Shown piece after piece: positions 24,504-36,761 of a DNA stretch of 64,000 bases; position 1 is the first letter of the stretch, and each line of letters starts with the position of its first letter. The notes under the pieces were generated by a model. It searched no databases. It was not told the DNA's origin and saw nothing but the letters and a program-made list of their open reading frames with translations. The DNA comes from Hofstenia miamia (taxonomy: Eukaryota > Xenacoelomorpha > Acoela). The position numbers and the translations under genes are program-made. The stretch lies in the NCBI GenBank assembly GCA_004352715.1, contig SCFE01000006.1, positions 867,442 through 931,441 of the forward strand. The letters run 5' to 3'.

Positions 24504-25523
24504 NNNNNNNNNNNNNNNNNNNNNNNNNNNNNNNNNNNNNNNNNNNNNNNNNNNNNNNNNNNNNNNNNNNNNNNNNNNNNNNNNNNNNNNNNNNNNNNNN
24601 NNNNNNNNNNNNNNNNNNNNNNNNNNNNNNNNNNNNNNNNNNNNNNNNNNNNNNNNNNNNNNNNNNNNNNNNNNNNNNNNNNNNNNNNNNNNNNNNNNNN
24701 NNNNNNNNNNNNNNNNNNNNNNNNNNNNNNNNNNNNNNNNNNNNNNNNNNNNNNNNNNNNNNNNNNNNNNNNNNNNNNNNNNNNNNNNNNNNNNNNNNNN
24801 NNNNNNNNNNNNNNNNNNNNNNNNNNNNNNNNNNNNNNNNNNNNNNNNNNNNNNNNNNNNNNNNNNNNNNNNNNNNNNNNNNNNNNNNNNNNNNNNNNNN
24901 NNNNNNNNNNNNNNNNNNNNNNNNNNNNNNNNNNNNNNNNNNNNNNNNNNNNNNNNNNNNNNNNNNNNNNNNNNNNNNNNNNNNNNNNNNNNNNNNNNNN
25001 NNNNNNNNNNNNNNNNNNNNNNNNNNNNNNNNNNNNNNNNNNNNNNNNNNNNNNNNNNNNNNNNNNNNNNNNNNNNNNNNNNNNNNNNNNNNNNNNNNNN
25101 NNNNNNNNNNNNNNNNNNNNNNNNNNNNNNNNNNNNNNNNNNNNNNNNNNNNNNNNNNNNNNNNNNNNNNNNNNNNNNNNNNNNNNNNNNNNNNNNNNNN
25201 NNNNNNNNNNNNNNNNNNNNNNNNNNNNNNNNNNNNNNNNNNNNNNNNNNNNNNNNNNNNNNNNNNNNNNNNNNNNNNNNNNNNNNNNNNNNNNNNNNNN
25301 NNNNNNNNNNNNNNNNNNNNNNNNNNNNNNNNNNNNNNNNNNNNNNNNNNNNNNNNNNNNNNNNNNNNNNNNNNNNNNNNNNNNNNNNNNNNNNNNNNNN
25401 NNNNNNNNNNNNNNNNNNNNNNNNNNNNNNNNNNNNNNNNNNNNNNNNNNNNNNNNNNNNNNNNNNNNNNNNNNNNNNNNNNNNNNNNNNNNNNNNNNNN
25501 NNNATATATATATATATATATAA
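24504..25523. other. Assembly gap (1000 N) with (TA)n at its right edge
   Basis: A nominal gap of 1000 Ns is followed by TA repeats (25504-25523). It could hide exons 1-2 of the receptor copy at 23327-23531. Confidence 0.9.
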
Positions 25524-26956
25524 TATAGAAAGATATCTTTCACAATGTATTGTGATTTAACATGATTAAGGAAAGAAACTTATTAAAATGATACAACAAT
25601 ATAATAACACTTGGATTGAGTTTTGTACTAATTGGCGGGTTAATTAGCCGAATTGTTGACACTCAGTGCTTACCTCGTAACTTGTCATAGACTTAGGACG
25701 AATTTGGGGGAAATTTCTTTGCCTTTTGATTAGCTGAAATAATGTGCTTGAGTGTGCTTTAATCACTTCAATCTAGATTATCTAGATAACTTATTTTGAA
25801 TGAAATCATTATCGAAATAATCTATTTTTGGCTTTTTTGATAAATATATTATCGATGATAAGGTATTGAACAAGCCTGTACATGTTTTTACTGATTAAGT
25901 TAATTTTTTTAAACAATTATGCTTAAAGTTTAAAGGAGACAGAAGACATACAAAGTATCTTCCGAAAGCATTGGGATATGGACTAACCAATTTAATAAGG
26001 TCTCATCAATTTAAAATTTCATCCCGAGCCCGTCCCGTTTCTAACTCTGGTAAATGCACTTTTTAGTTTAAGACACTGGAAATATGAACTTAGGCCTAGT
26101 AAATACATCAGTTAGCGGCTCACAGATGTGTGCGTGGTCTTGACAAATTACCTGCAACAACAAAAACATTTCACAAGATATTCCCCTGGCCGATCTATGC
26201 TCTCTCGTATGTCAATGATTAAAATTATTTCGACTATTAATATCAAATTTTAAAAATTACAAGATTAATTAAATTGTTTACAAATTCTTTTTCATATTTT
26301 CAAACAACCTTTTAGATAACTCAAATTTTCGTAAGAGTTTTAATGTTTTCTGGCAAAATACAAATGGCTCATTTTACATTATTTTCATATACATTATTCC
26401 TCTTTATGATAACAATGAAAACTTAAATTTAAACTCTGTGTAATAATACGCTATTTAGTTTACAAACGCAAGACTACCAAATAAGGAGTAGTTAAATATG
26501 ATATGTTATACTTAATAATAGAAACAGTACATTAAAAAACAAAATCGAACCGCAAATCAAGCTTGCAGCTAAACTCTACCATTACTTTCTTTGGGAATTA
26601 TTTTTATACTCTACCAAGCTAATGACGCTTCACTAATGTATATTTGTTATTGATAATATTTTAGGTTTTCTAAAGCGATTCTCTTCATTAAGCAACAAAT
26701 TGCATTTTTTATATTTCGTTCGTTGAAATCTAAATCCGGAAATCTTAATTTGAATAACTATGCTTTAAAAAACTCAATTCAAATTTGCAATAGAACTTTG
26801 GAATGGCTAAGCTAAAAGAATTTTAAATTTAGTATTGTTTAAAAGAAAATTCCATGACGATCTTTGAAAATTATGTTATTAAATCTATAGTGGGTAGGTT
26901 TTCAATTTTTTAAAATTTTTTAGGAAACTAACATTGTAGAATTTGACTATACATAN

Positions 26957-26992
<36 letters not shown>

Positions 26993-27096
26993 TTGAATAC
27001 ATTAACATCAAGTACGTCAAACCCCTTAATTAACGATCTTTTGAATTTTGGTGCTAATGATTTTATTTATTTTTAGAATTTTTCATCATGCATCAA

Positions 27097-27132
<36 letters not shown>

Positions 27133-27706
27133 ACATACACATGTACATGTATAGATTCACTACATTTATCAACAAATTCAATTCTTTTTTGTTTTAATTG
27201 GATCTTGATTGTCAAGTACAAAGCTTATTTTAAACTTAAGTGTCCACCCTATATCTTACAAATATTTGAAACACGCTAATACACACACATATATATATAT
27301 AAAGCCTTTAACGTTTTATATTTATTTAATTACTATTGTAACAAAAAAAAATTTTGTTTCGAAATCTTGTTCCTTATCCTCATCAAACAACCATTCAGTT
27401 TATGAAATATTTCCAAGATTCATAATGCAGCACAGCCTTGAATTATTATCAAATATATTCAATAGTATTTATCTCTGTGCCATAAAAAAGAATCTCAAAA
27501 TTAATTTGATGAAGATAACATGCATCGCAAGCTTATTAATGTAATGGGATGTATGCAAGTTTATCAATATTAAGTTACATCTTATATTATTTTAATTCAA
27601 ATCTTAACATTAGTAGTTTATCAAGTAGAATGAAATATCAATTTCATTTATAATTTCACATCATCATATATATATATATACATATAGTAATAATAAGAGT
27701 TTGTAC
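25524..27706. other. AT-rich DNA with a possible hAT end
   Basis: At 25770-25885 palindromic TTATCGATAAT/CTAGATTATCTAGATAA words precede 'GAACAAGCCTG'. On the minus strand this reads CAGGCTTGTTC followed by subterminal palindromes, as in hAT ends. No mate or duplication is found. (TA)n tracts lie at 26957-26987 and 27102-27130. No exon is certain. Confidence 0.35.
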
Positions 27707-27877
27707 CTCGCAGATTTCTTCATAAATAAATATAACTCAAAGAGGTAGAATGGCACATATAGACTTATAAAGAGCGCTGATACAAGAAATAATGTGAGCG
27801 TAATCTTCTGTTTATATGTTTTCTTAACATCCTGATTGAATTCTGTTTTTCTTTTAGAATGTTTCCTCATTTTCAAC
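27707..27877 (-). CDS. GPCR exon with ICL3 and TM6
   Basis: A 171-bp exon on the minus strand lies between acceptor TTTTAG and donor GCGAG|GTACAA, phase 2 at both ends. It encodes a basic ICL3 ('MRKHSKRKTEFNQDVKKTYK') leading into a TM6-like helix ('ITLTLFLVSALFISLYVPFY') and an ECL3 start. The basic loop followed by a helix ending in YVPFY fits rhodopsin-family TM6. It may belong with the TM3-TM5 exons 7 kb upstream on the same strand. However, that TM5 exon ends in phase 0, so a missing ICL3 exon or a different gene is required. No TM7 exon is found downstream. Confidence 0.55.
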
Positions 27878-28871
27878 CTAAAATGAACATCGTTAAGCAT
27901 TGAGGTAGTAATTGTGATGATTTTGTGAACTTAGATAATCAATGCTGTGAAAAATTATATATATATACATGTCTAGATTAGGCAGCTCTGTTCTGTCTTA
28001 ACCATCCCAATCCACCGTTCTATGCTAGAAAATACAATATACTAAATACAACCATTAGCCATGAATTCCCATGAATCGTAAGGTAATGTTTATCGCGCTT
28101 AGGATTTATATCTATCTACCACTCTCAATATTTTATATTTAAAAATATACTATTTATTCACATTGTTTTTAAATGATGCAATGATTATTCTAAAAATAAT
28201 TAAAATTCAAAAAATCGTTAATTTAGTGGTTTGGCGTACTTTGTTAATCAATGAAAAATATTTTCATATATATATATATATTACTTGACAATGGAATTCT
28301 TAGTCGATGATGTCAGGTGATGACGTAGTGGAGAAGCATTGTTTTCATTGGCGTTTAAAAGACTAGTAGTTGTAAGTGAGTTTTCGCGAGAATCGTTTAT
28401 TACAGTAGACACTGTTAAGGAATCACTGGGCTAAATATGTTAAATATCATAAATATGCAAGATATCATAAATGTAAATTATTTTTAACAAAATCGTATAC
28501 CCTTCCATATTCATCTGAAAAAAGACAATTTTTAGAAGAGGTTATTCTAAAGATCCAACATTAGAACCGGGCCTGTTTTTGGGCCGAGAGCCAAAATCGA
28601 TCCGTTTATGAAGGCCCAAGGCCGGACCTGGCTCGTTGTTTTTCTGTGATTTCAGCTCGACCAGGGTAGTTTTATCAAAATTCAAGCACGACCACTTTTC
28701 CTTTGGATAATTATAAACTGCGCTTCTTAGAAACTACATCCGTTCATAAATGCCTGACTCTAAGCTGCCCAGTGTATCCACAGTTTAAAACCAATTTGTC
28801 CCTTATCCAGACCTTGGATAATCACAACTCTATGGAGTTGCAGCAATCGTTGGCTTTTCAGCAAATTTGTA

Positions 28872-28902
<31 letters not shown>

Positions 28903-29167
28903 CCCATTAATTTAATAAACAATATCTGCATTTACCAAAAGAATATTGCAAACAATTGGTAAATAACATGTTTTTGTAATTGCTTTGACATTTCTTTATG
29001 GCTAATTTCAAAGGAGTACGTATTTAATGTTGTATCAAAGTAGCTTTCGAAAATAACTGTCAATAACTTACCATGGGGAAATAATCTCATTTCCTAATTT
29101 AACATATAACGACAGTTCAAAATTAAAAGTTTATTTTCGAAATTAAATTGCAAAGAATATTTGAAAT
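27878..29167. other. AT-rich intronic or intergenic DNA
   Basis: A GC-rich patch at 28565-28670 (GGGCC and CCGG words) resembles other islets in the window. (TA)n tracts lie at 28266-28281 and 28871-28899. No coding sequence is seen. Confidence 0.45.
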
Positions 29168-29691
29168 TATTATCTATAATTAGAAATCAATATTTTCTAG
29201 ACGACTTTTCTAGCCTTTGATAAGTTGGTCTGTTGATTTCTAGATATTATTACAGAATATTGAAATCATTTCTTAATGTTGCTTTATCTTAATATTATAT
29301 CACAATAAAGAAATCACTGTTTTAAATTTTTTCCTCAACGACCATTAGATTGATGTCAAAACTCCAAGTTTTGGAAAAATTAAAAAATAATTTTTTTTGC
29401 AGCATATATATTACTTTCAAATATTTCAGGTGCAGCAATATTTCCATTTCATGGGGGTACATCTACCAACAGATGTGCCAATATCTGAAAATTTCTAAAT
29501 TATATATGAGGTTGGAGGAAACTGTTTGAAAAAGTAGACGAAACGATGTGTAGCTTCGGAAAATTCGTAGTATACATTTCGCCTATCTTCCCAAACACAC
29601 ATTTTAATCCTCAGATCCAGTCAAACTATGTGAAGTAAAAAGATTTTTCCTTGTCCAAGTGTACACTTTGTGGAAATTATTGGCAGATTAC

Positions 29692-29733
<42 letters not shown>

Positions 29734-31016
29734 AAGTTCATTATTTATGTAAAATTGTATTTATTAACAATCCTTAAAAATATATCTTTGAACAAGTGAA
29801 ATATGATCTACTACTGCTCTTAATGCATTTTCTGAAAAATGCCTTTGCAAATACTTTTGCCAAAGTTTAACACTTCCGCGTACAACTCTTATTAATAATT
29901 TTGCAATGCAAGTAAGGGTTTGAATTTTTTTCACAAGATGTTTTGAAATAAAACAACAAAGAGGATAATGGAAACGTATCAATTTTTTTCACTTAAATCT
30001 AAGGATGTGTTTTTATCCATTAGCGTAGCATTTGACTAAAAATAAGCGTTGAAGTTCCATTTTCCTTAAAGTGATTAAGTCTAAGGATTCTATCTTAATT
30101 GGCCCAAGAACCTTAGCAATTGAGAGGTTGATGTAGGTCATGTGTGAACCACCCCTAATTGGAATACTAAGCTTAACAAAGTATTTCCTAAAGCTAGCAG
30201 AGTATTCCTTTCAAGGTCAAATTAGAACTTTTCGTGAAATATCTGAAACAGAAAATCCAATCAACACCAAATTTGATATGGAGATACGTTGAGATATTAC
30301 AAATATCTTAGCATAAGCATTTTGCTATACAATAATTAATATGCAAATTATGTATATATTAATTAGGTTAGGTATCAAATTTTCTTAATTTCTCATTATT
30401 GACAAAAAAGTTAGAAATATTGCTAAATAGGAATCAAGAGAAAGGACTATAATGCAAATAAATCATAAAAAACATTAATTTATAATTTTGCAATAAAACG
30501 TTATAGAAGGATAGCTTATTTAATACAAATGGTCTCTGAGTTATATCTAAAAATATGGAAGGGGTCAAATCACCCCCAAGTAAAATATGGTTAAACCACC
30601 TAGTCACAACTTTTGCAAAATGGCATTGCGCAGAGCTTTNTATTATCTATAATTAGAAATCAATATTTTCTAGACGACTTTTCTAGCCTTTGATAAGTTG
30701 GTCTGTTGATTTCTAGATATTATTACAGAATATTGAAATCATTTCTTAATGTTGCTTTATCTTAATATTATATCACAATAAAGAAATCACTGTTTTAAAT
30801 TTTTTCCTCAACGACCATTAAATTGATGTCAAAACTCCAAGTTTTGGAAAAATTAAAAAAAAATTTTTTTTGCAGCATATATATTACTTTCAAATATTTC
30901 AGGTGCAGCAATATTTCCATTTCATGGGNATATGGAAGGGGTCAAATCACCCCCAAGTAAAATATGGTTAAACCACCTAGTCACAACTTTTGCAAAATGG
31001 CATTGCGCAGAGCTTT
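29168..31016. repeat. Assembly-type duplications: 288-bp and 87-bp segments
   Basis: 29168-29455 recurs at 30641-30928 (both 288 bp, about 2 substitutions). 30553-30639 recurs at 30930-31016 (both 87 bp). The recurring blocks are bounded by single Ns at 30640 and 30929. This pattern fits a stray contig from the other haplotype inserted into the scaffold rather than a biological duplication. A (TA)n tract lies at 29695-29729. Confidence 0.88.
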
Positions 31017-31079
31017 CCTGAAAAATGATTTTAACATTTCAATGTGATCTCAAATTGTGCGGCAAAGTTAAGTCTGCGA

Positions 31080-31660
31080 AACGTTCAAACATTTTCCCTT
31101 ATTCTTTACCGTAAAGAATAACTTTTGAACAACTTTAGAGATAATGCACACTCAGATAATTACATAAACACTGTGCTTGCCAACTGGTTGTATGCAACTG
31201 GGTTTGTAGCACTCGTTGCTGCAATGCCCAAACTTCACAGCACCATCATTTATGAAAACAATAAATTTGCATTCATCTGAAAAGATTCATTTCCCCAGTT
31301 TTAGCGGCTCCTATACCAAACAATGCCCTTAATTAATTGTATTTGTGCTAGGAATAGCTTCCATTTAGATGTCCAGTTTTAAAACTTCGTGGTCCATTGG
31401 CTAACAATTTTGCCTGAGGATTCCCTTACCCTCGTCTGTTTTTCACAACAGCAAGCTTTTCCTGTTTCATTCTGATAGCAGCGCTAGGCAACAAGATTAT
31501 TTTCTTTTTCAGATGATCCATCTTTCAAAATTATCCTTAACAATCTCAAAATTGTTGATGGTGAACACACAATTCAAGTGGCTATATCCACTGTAAAATA
31601 TCCTTCTTCATGGAAGAACATATTTGTGCAGCTTGCATGTAAAAATATAATGTAATAAAC
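31080..31660 (-). pseudogene. Possible Tc1/mariner-like transposase relic
   Basis: On the minus strand, broken frames show a basic 'SAAIRMKQEKLAVVKNRRG' segment. Next comes a stretch resembling the family's W...lfSDEs.f....dg...vWr block (seen as 'WGNESFQMNANLLFS'). Stops and frameshifts are frequent and no QDGA or SPDL box is intact, so this is a tentative family call. It lies in the presumed large intron of the minus-strand receptor. Confidence 0.35.
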
Positions 31661-32870
31661 ATTCTAAAAGCAGGGAACGTGCATTTGTTGAAGAACTTTA
31701 GTACTTCGTTACAGGCTGAGTTCGCATTTGAGTAATTCTTCTATGACCTGTATGAGATTTTATAAATCTATAGGAATTTTAACACGGATAGTAGAGCAAA
31801 ATGCCGGGGGAGAGGTGGGTCAAAAGAAGCAGTAACACCTCACAAGGTGTCTTATATCAATTCTGCACTGCATAAAACAGGTAGTAGAAGTTCACAGAAA
31901 CATCAGGGTAGAAAGGGTTTGAAGGTGAACAAAGCAGGTCGAGGCAGCAGTTATGCATGGACAAAAGTGGTTTCTTTTTAGAAGAAGATGTTATGTGGAA
32001 AAGTGCTTATGACAGTCTGAAAATTTTTTAGCTGTACTGCAGAGCTCCAGGAAGCTCAAAGCACAAAAGATCGTGTAGTGGAGCTCAGAGCACAATGCGG
32101 CACTGTTACCTATCACATCAAGTTAACATGTAGAATTAGTTAACCAAAAGGGCTCTGATTAGCCCTTAGGTCAGATCTCAATCATTTGTCTACAATAGTA
32201 ATCCCTACGCAATTTACTAATACCTACATTTAAATGAATGTAATACTGCAACTGCTCAGAATTTAATATAATTAATACTCTATTTATGTAGCACAGCATC
32301 ACAGCCTCTAGCTGGCCCTAAGATAGTTCTTCTTCGTCAATGGGATCCAACTTCAAAGAAGAGGACATTGTCATTAAGTGGTGCTTTCTCTGTATATTAT
32401 TTTCTACCTCACTAATTGTTAAAATAACTTTTTACCTCATATGTAAAAATATAACATAAAAAATCTCCTACTGACAAAAAATTGATTGAATAAAATGCTT
32501 ACTAAATTACAATACATGTTCTCCTAACTTGTTTTAGCCTACAGACAGTGGTGATGAGATACGTGCCTCTCACCAAGCGGCACCCCACTAGCACCCTCAA
32601 GTTCCATTTATTTATAATCAGTAATAAAAGAAATAACAAATGCTTAAATAACTATCAGGAAAAATTGTAGAGCTAAAAATATAAGTTATTGGATAAGAAA
32701 ATGAAGCCTCTCTCAAAGGAAGGAAATTTTAAAGTAATTAGAAATGACAAATTATAATTGATCTACAAATTACAAGTAGCAAATAATAATTCACCTCTCG
32801 TTCTGAAGTTATATATATATATATATTAGGCCCCTGCGAGTTGATCGATCCGATGAACAATTTGTAGCTT
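31661..32870. other. Unassigned stretch, somewhat less AT-rich
   Basis: 31780-32150 is noticeably GC-richer than its surroundings. I see no domain or repeat boundary. A short (TA)n lies at about 32812-32826. Confidence 0.35.
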
Positions 32871-32879
32871 GTATTGGAA

Positions 32880-34560
32880 AAATTTTTTGAATGCACGAGG
32901 AAAGAACTAGATATATCCCGGAAGAATTGTTCCAAAACACAAGTGGACAAATATTCTCATCCGAAAGTGTAGCTTCCTTGTACATCTCAATATCGTTGTT
33001 AAATTGTTTTCCAAACTTTATTTCACGAGAGTCAAAACTAGAAACTTTTTTGTTTGGCTTGTGTGCAGTGGATATTTTATTAAACCAGTATTGCAGATTG
33101 GCTTTGTAGTATTATCAGAGACAACTTCAGATTCCAAATAACAACCAAAGCCAGCTTCTCTATAATTTTGGAGATACTGTAAATATATTTTTCAGCGGTT
33201 TTGACATAAGCTTCGCTGAAGAAGGCATTTTTCAATCTTGGGCCAAGAAATGTTCTGGGTTTAGCTGTCATCGTCAAGTAACAGAGCAAACTAATTTGAT
33301 TGAGAAGTTCCCCTCTAAACTGTCAAATTGTTGAAACATTACTGTTTTTAATACCATCTATCAGACATCTGACAGGCGGAAATATCATACTAATGGTGAT
33401 GCATTCAACAGGAGACTGCAGATTAGAAACGTCAGAAATATGCTTTAGTAGGGTGACTAACTCTTCAATAATTATCGACTGGTTATTTGTCAGCTTGTCG
33501 GGTAAGGCTCATTCTTTCAGAACATCTTACCAAAGCATTGCTAACAAGTGACTTTTTCTTCAAGAACCAACTAAGTGCTTATATGTTGAATTCCACCTTT
33601 GAACTACTTCCATTGGTGAGATGTTGCTGTGCAATGCAGTGGAATCAGCACGCTCAGAAACAGCATGCTGAACTATTAGATAACCGGCTGAAGAACAGTG
33701 GCGTACGCAGGGGGGATATGGTGGAATGTCCACCCCATCAGATTTCCAAATTTGATTTTGACTGGATAAATCAAAAAAATTTTCGTAAAAAATTGAAAAA
33801 TTTAAAATCTAGGATTGTGAAATGCATTTTTAGGGTCTATTTTTTCAATATTTTGAAAATTTTCGCGGGGCTTCGCTCCGCATTGGGTAATGACGGTGAT
33901 GTCCCCCCGTCAAAAATTCCTGCATACGCCCCTGCTGAAGAAGAATGGAAGAACGTCGCAATGCTATTGTACAGCCTTAATTGTTTTCCCAACTGATGTT
34001 TGAATTTTCAAAGCAGCTCATCCAGCAAATTCCAAGCTTACCAATTACTGCCTTCTGCATTGCAGCAGTCGTGTCAGGTGTAGCACATATTATAGATTTA
34101 CAATAGATGTTGTATTTGTCTAGAGTTCGCTTGATCATTGTTGCAATATCTTCGGGTTTATGGCTCGAAACATCATCATTTTCAGAAATCCTTCAATAGA
34201 CAGACCTTATGATTTCAGCTGAGCATTTTCCAACAATACATAATGGAAGGTAACAATGAAAAATTTTCGTAGTTACGCGACTTCCTGTGATCAAATGTAA
34301 TAGCTACAAATGACGGCTGTCCTCGTCAAAGTATACTTCAGTTTATTTTCAATTTTATCGCGCTGGGCATCTTACAATCTAGAACGAGTGGTAGGATGTG
34401 GCGGCATATATACTCCACCAGAAATAGTACAACAAACATTTTTAAACCCTGATCTTGCAATGATTTCCATCTGAGACAATAAATTCCAAAAAGCACCGTC
34501 ATACCTCTCTCTCTCTCTTGTAAGTAAAAAGTAAAAAGTACGTATTTTGTGATAATTTTA
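32880..34560 (-). pseudogene. Decayed hAT transposase, split by a MITE
   Basis: Minus-strand pieces appear in transposase order with several frameshifts. The first is 'SLQDQGLKMFVV' plus a 'KMPSAIKLKI' region near 34350-34480, fitting the family's GF..lv...Y..PsR block. Then come 'VAITFDHRKSRNYENFSLLP' near 34260-34310, 'DTTAAMQKAVIGKLGICW' near 34020-34075, and 'FLGPRLKNAFF' near 33235, standing in for the LDPRFK motif. A 239-bp MITE with its own target duplication interrupts it. It sits between the TM5 and TM6 receptor exons, so it is probably an intronic insertion on the same strand. Confidence 0.7.
33696..33934. mobile_element. hAT-type MITE, copy 2 (239 bp), nested in hAT relic
   Basis: Ends are CAGTGGCGTACGCAGG and ...TGCATACGCCCCTG. 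The 8-bp duplication CTGAAGAA lies at 33688-33695 and 33935-33942. The interior matches the copy at 1530-1760 in the opposite orientation, including the 'GATTTCCAAATTTGATTTTG' block and the 'GCGGGGCTTCGCTCCGC' block. It landed in an already present hAT transposase, giving a relative age order. Confidence 0.93.
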
Positions 34561-34748
34561 AGCGTCATGTACACACAATTTTTTAATCATGTTTTTAAAA
34601 AAATTTTTGTGAGTACACTGTTTACAATATCTAGACAAAAATATTGGCTTTCAAAAAATACTACTTTCTTTATGCCAATTGGTGACTGGCGCTAAATATA
34701 AGGAAACATTTGAAAATTGGCACTAGATAATGCCTTTTAAGGGCAGTA

Positions 34749-34751
<3 letters not shown>

Positions 34752-34788
<37 letters not shown>

Positions 34789-34790
34789 TA
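34752..34790. repeat. (TA)n microsatellite beside a receptor exon
   Basis: The TA array begins about 20 bp past the TM5 exon donor, within the intron. Confidence 0.9.
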
Positions 34791-34812
34791 CATCAGAATT
34801 TATGTATTTTAC

Positions 34813-34968
34813 CTTATTTATGATTTGTAGTTCCACGCCTGTAGACTTGCGATCCCGTGAAAACACAATGCATGAATATGATACAACCATCACTGATACG
34901 TCTAGGAATATAAGAACACCTTTACTTACATACCAACAGAGCATTATGTTGTTATACAGCCAACTAAC
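34813..34968 (-). CDS. GPCR family 2, TM5 exon
   Basis: On the minus strand this gives 52 codons: the end of ECL2 ('VSWLYNNIMLCWYVS'), a TM5-like helix ('VLIFLDVSVMVVSYSCIVF') and the start of a basic ICL3 ('SRDRKSTG'). It ends at donor AATAAG|GTAAAA in phase 0. The 5' edge is less sure. A 45-bp intron with an unusual AAG acceptor keeps the phase (edge 34968); a TTAG acceptor five bases on would not. A CTAAC branch-point-like word lies in this tiny intron. It follows the TM3-TM4 exon directly, so the two are one gene. Confidence 0.65.
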
Positions 34969-35013
34969 CTTGAATGCACATTGTTAGCGAGTTCAATATT
35001 CATTTTATAGTAC

Positions 35014-35308
35014 CTGTTGAAATGAGGAATAACAGTATAGTAAGGATATTAAAACATAAAATACAGTAAACAAGATCCCAAACATTAGCATCAATGCAAC
35101 TCTCCTTAGGGAAAACAGCTCTCTGTAGCTATGCGGTTTGCAAACCGCAACGTAGCGATTGACCGATATGCAGAACACAATATAAAGCGAACTGAATGTA
35201 GTAGCAGAAAATGGTACTTCGTTCAAGTAACAGACTATATTTCGAGGAATGCTTTCGTATAGTTGTAGAACTTGATGACCCATTCTGTATGACAAGTATA
35301 TTATTGAT
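35014..35308 (-). CDS. GPCR family 2, TM3-TM4 exon
   Basis: A 295-bp minus-strand exon lies between acceptor GTTTAG and donor CAACAG|GTACTA, entered in phase 2 and left in phase 0. It covers the end of TM2/ECL1, the TM3 cysteine ('NIVCYLNEVPFSATTF'), TM3 ending in 'FCISVNRYVAVCKPH', basic ICL2 ('YRELFSLRR') and TM4 ('VALMLMFGILFTVFYVLI'). The NRYVAVCKP box is the E/DRY region with Asn in place of Asp/Glu, placing it in the rhodopsin class. It differs clearly in sequence and exon plan from family 1 in this window. The TM1-TM2 exon upstream was not found. The ligand is unknown. Confidence 0.8.
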
Positions 35309-36635
35309 CTAAACACAATAATTTGCTAAATTAAATGAAGTAAAATATACTATTAATTAAAATGAATTTAATATTTAAGCCTGAGTAAAAAGCTTTTAGC
35401 CGAGTCTAAACAAATTTTGTTTCATAATAATGAAATACTGTTTCTTTGTTGATCGGTTCAAAAATCCATTTGCCTAAAAACAAGAAAATAAATAGGAAAA
35501 GAATTCACATTTTTTTACAAAACAATCATTTCTATATCCGTGAAGAGTTTTTTTAGCATATTCATGTAATAGTTTATATTAAATAGTTAGTAATAAATGT
35601 GCATGTATAAAGTTAATAAGCCTTTAATTCAACTCTACGTTGTGAATTACTTTAGAGGTAAAAGAAGATATCCAGAAATTAACTTTGATAACATGGTCTA
35701 CTGAATAGCGCATACAATAGGAAATTACATTTGTTGCAGCTGAGTCTAACGTACAAATTGTCTATCATTTAAATACAATTAGTTCGATTAAATGCAAATC
35801 TTATGTTTGAATGTTTTCCGTATTTGAAGTTTTAATGCAAAAGTAATCAACATTTAAGAAAAATGATTTGGTCTTTTAAAAGCTTTTCTCAAAAGACAAT
35901 ATTTGTCAACCTTGAGAATGAAAAGTCGGTTAAATGTATAGTATTTCGAACTACAACGTTGTTTTCCAAACAAATTTTTAAAGAAAAATTGGAATTTAGA
36001 ATACTTTTTGAATATAGCTATTCAATTCTTCATTGTAATACATTTTGAAATACTAATATAGTAATTAAGGTAAGATCATTGGAAGGAAAGATTTTATCTT
36101 CATATTTTTTTAAATTCCATTTGATTGGCAAAGAAGAGATTCATTTGTTGACAGTAGTACATTTACTAGCACACTTAGCAGATAAAACGTTCTAACTTGC
36201 ATATGAGGAAATTTTGGTAATGATAATAATCCGATAAAAATTTATATGTGAAAAAAGTAGTGATATTGATTAAAATAATGATTACAAAGACAAGGACTAA
36301 CAAATTGAGAAATGATTTCAGATCATGAAAAATGGTAAGAGTAATATGCACATTTTAGAAAACAAAAACTGCATTCCATCTTTGCAGCCTTTTTGTGTCC
36401 TTCTGTTAATGAATCATAAATATTAAAATCGTATATACAAATGCAACCACAAAAGCTGGACAAATGTTAGGAAATAGGTAGCATTTCTGGCTGTAATGAA
36501 CATTGATCTGAATGTTGTAACCTGTGATTGAAATCTTAGTCATTGACAATACACAAGCTTATGCTGCATGACAAGATCTCTTCATTATTTAATGATTCTA
36601 AGTCTTTATAATACAAAGTTCTTAATAAAATTACA
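35309..36635. other. AT-rich non-coding stretch between opposite-strand receptors
   Basis: This lies between the minus-strand TM3-TM4 exon and the plus-strand exon at 36762. No TM1-TM3 exons are visible on either strand. Confidence 0.5.
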
Positions 36636-36711
36636 CATATATATATATATATGTATATACATTTTTATATATATTTATATATATATATATATTATATATA
36701 TATATATATAT
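36636..36711. repeat. Imperfect (TA)n tract just upstream of a receptor exon
   Basis: This TA-rich run ends about 50 bp before the acceptor of the plus-strand exon 4. Confidence 0.9.
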
Positions 36712-36761
36712 TCTAAATCGAGAAATTAGTGATAAAGAATAAATAAATATAATGCTTTTAG

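Noticed and set aside
27209-27544. Plus-strand TM7-like stretch ('LLSNIFNSIYLCAIKKNLK') after a good CAG acceptor
   Set aside because: The spacing does not fit NPxxY (one residue short), it lies on the opposite strand to the nearby TM6 exon, and the rest of the frame is low-complexity. It is probably chance.
33487-33996. 169-codon plus-strand frame through 33.5-34.0 kb
   Set aside because: It runs antisense to the hAT relic and through the MITE, so it is a composite of transposon sequence.
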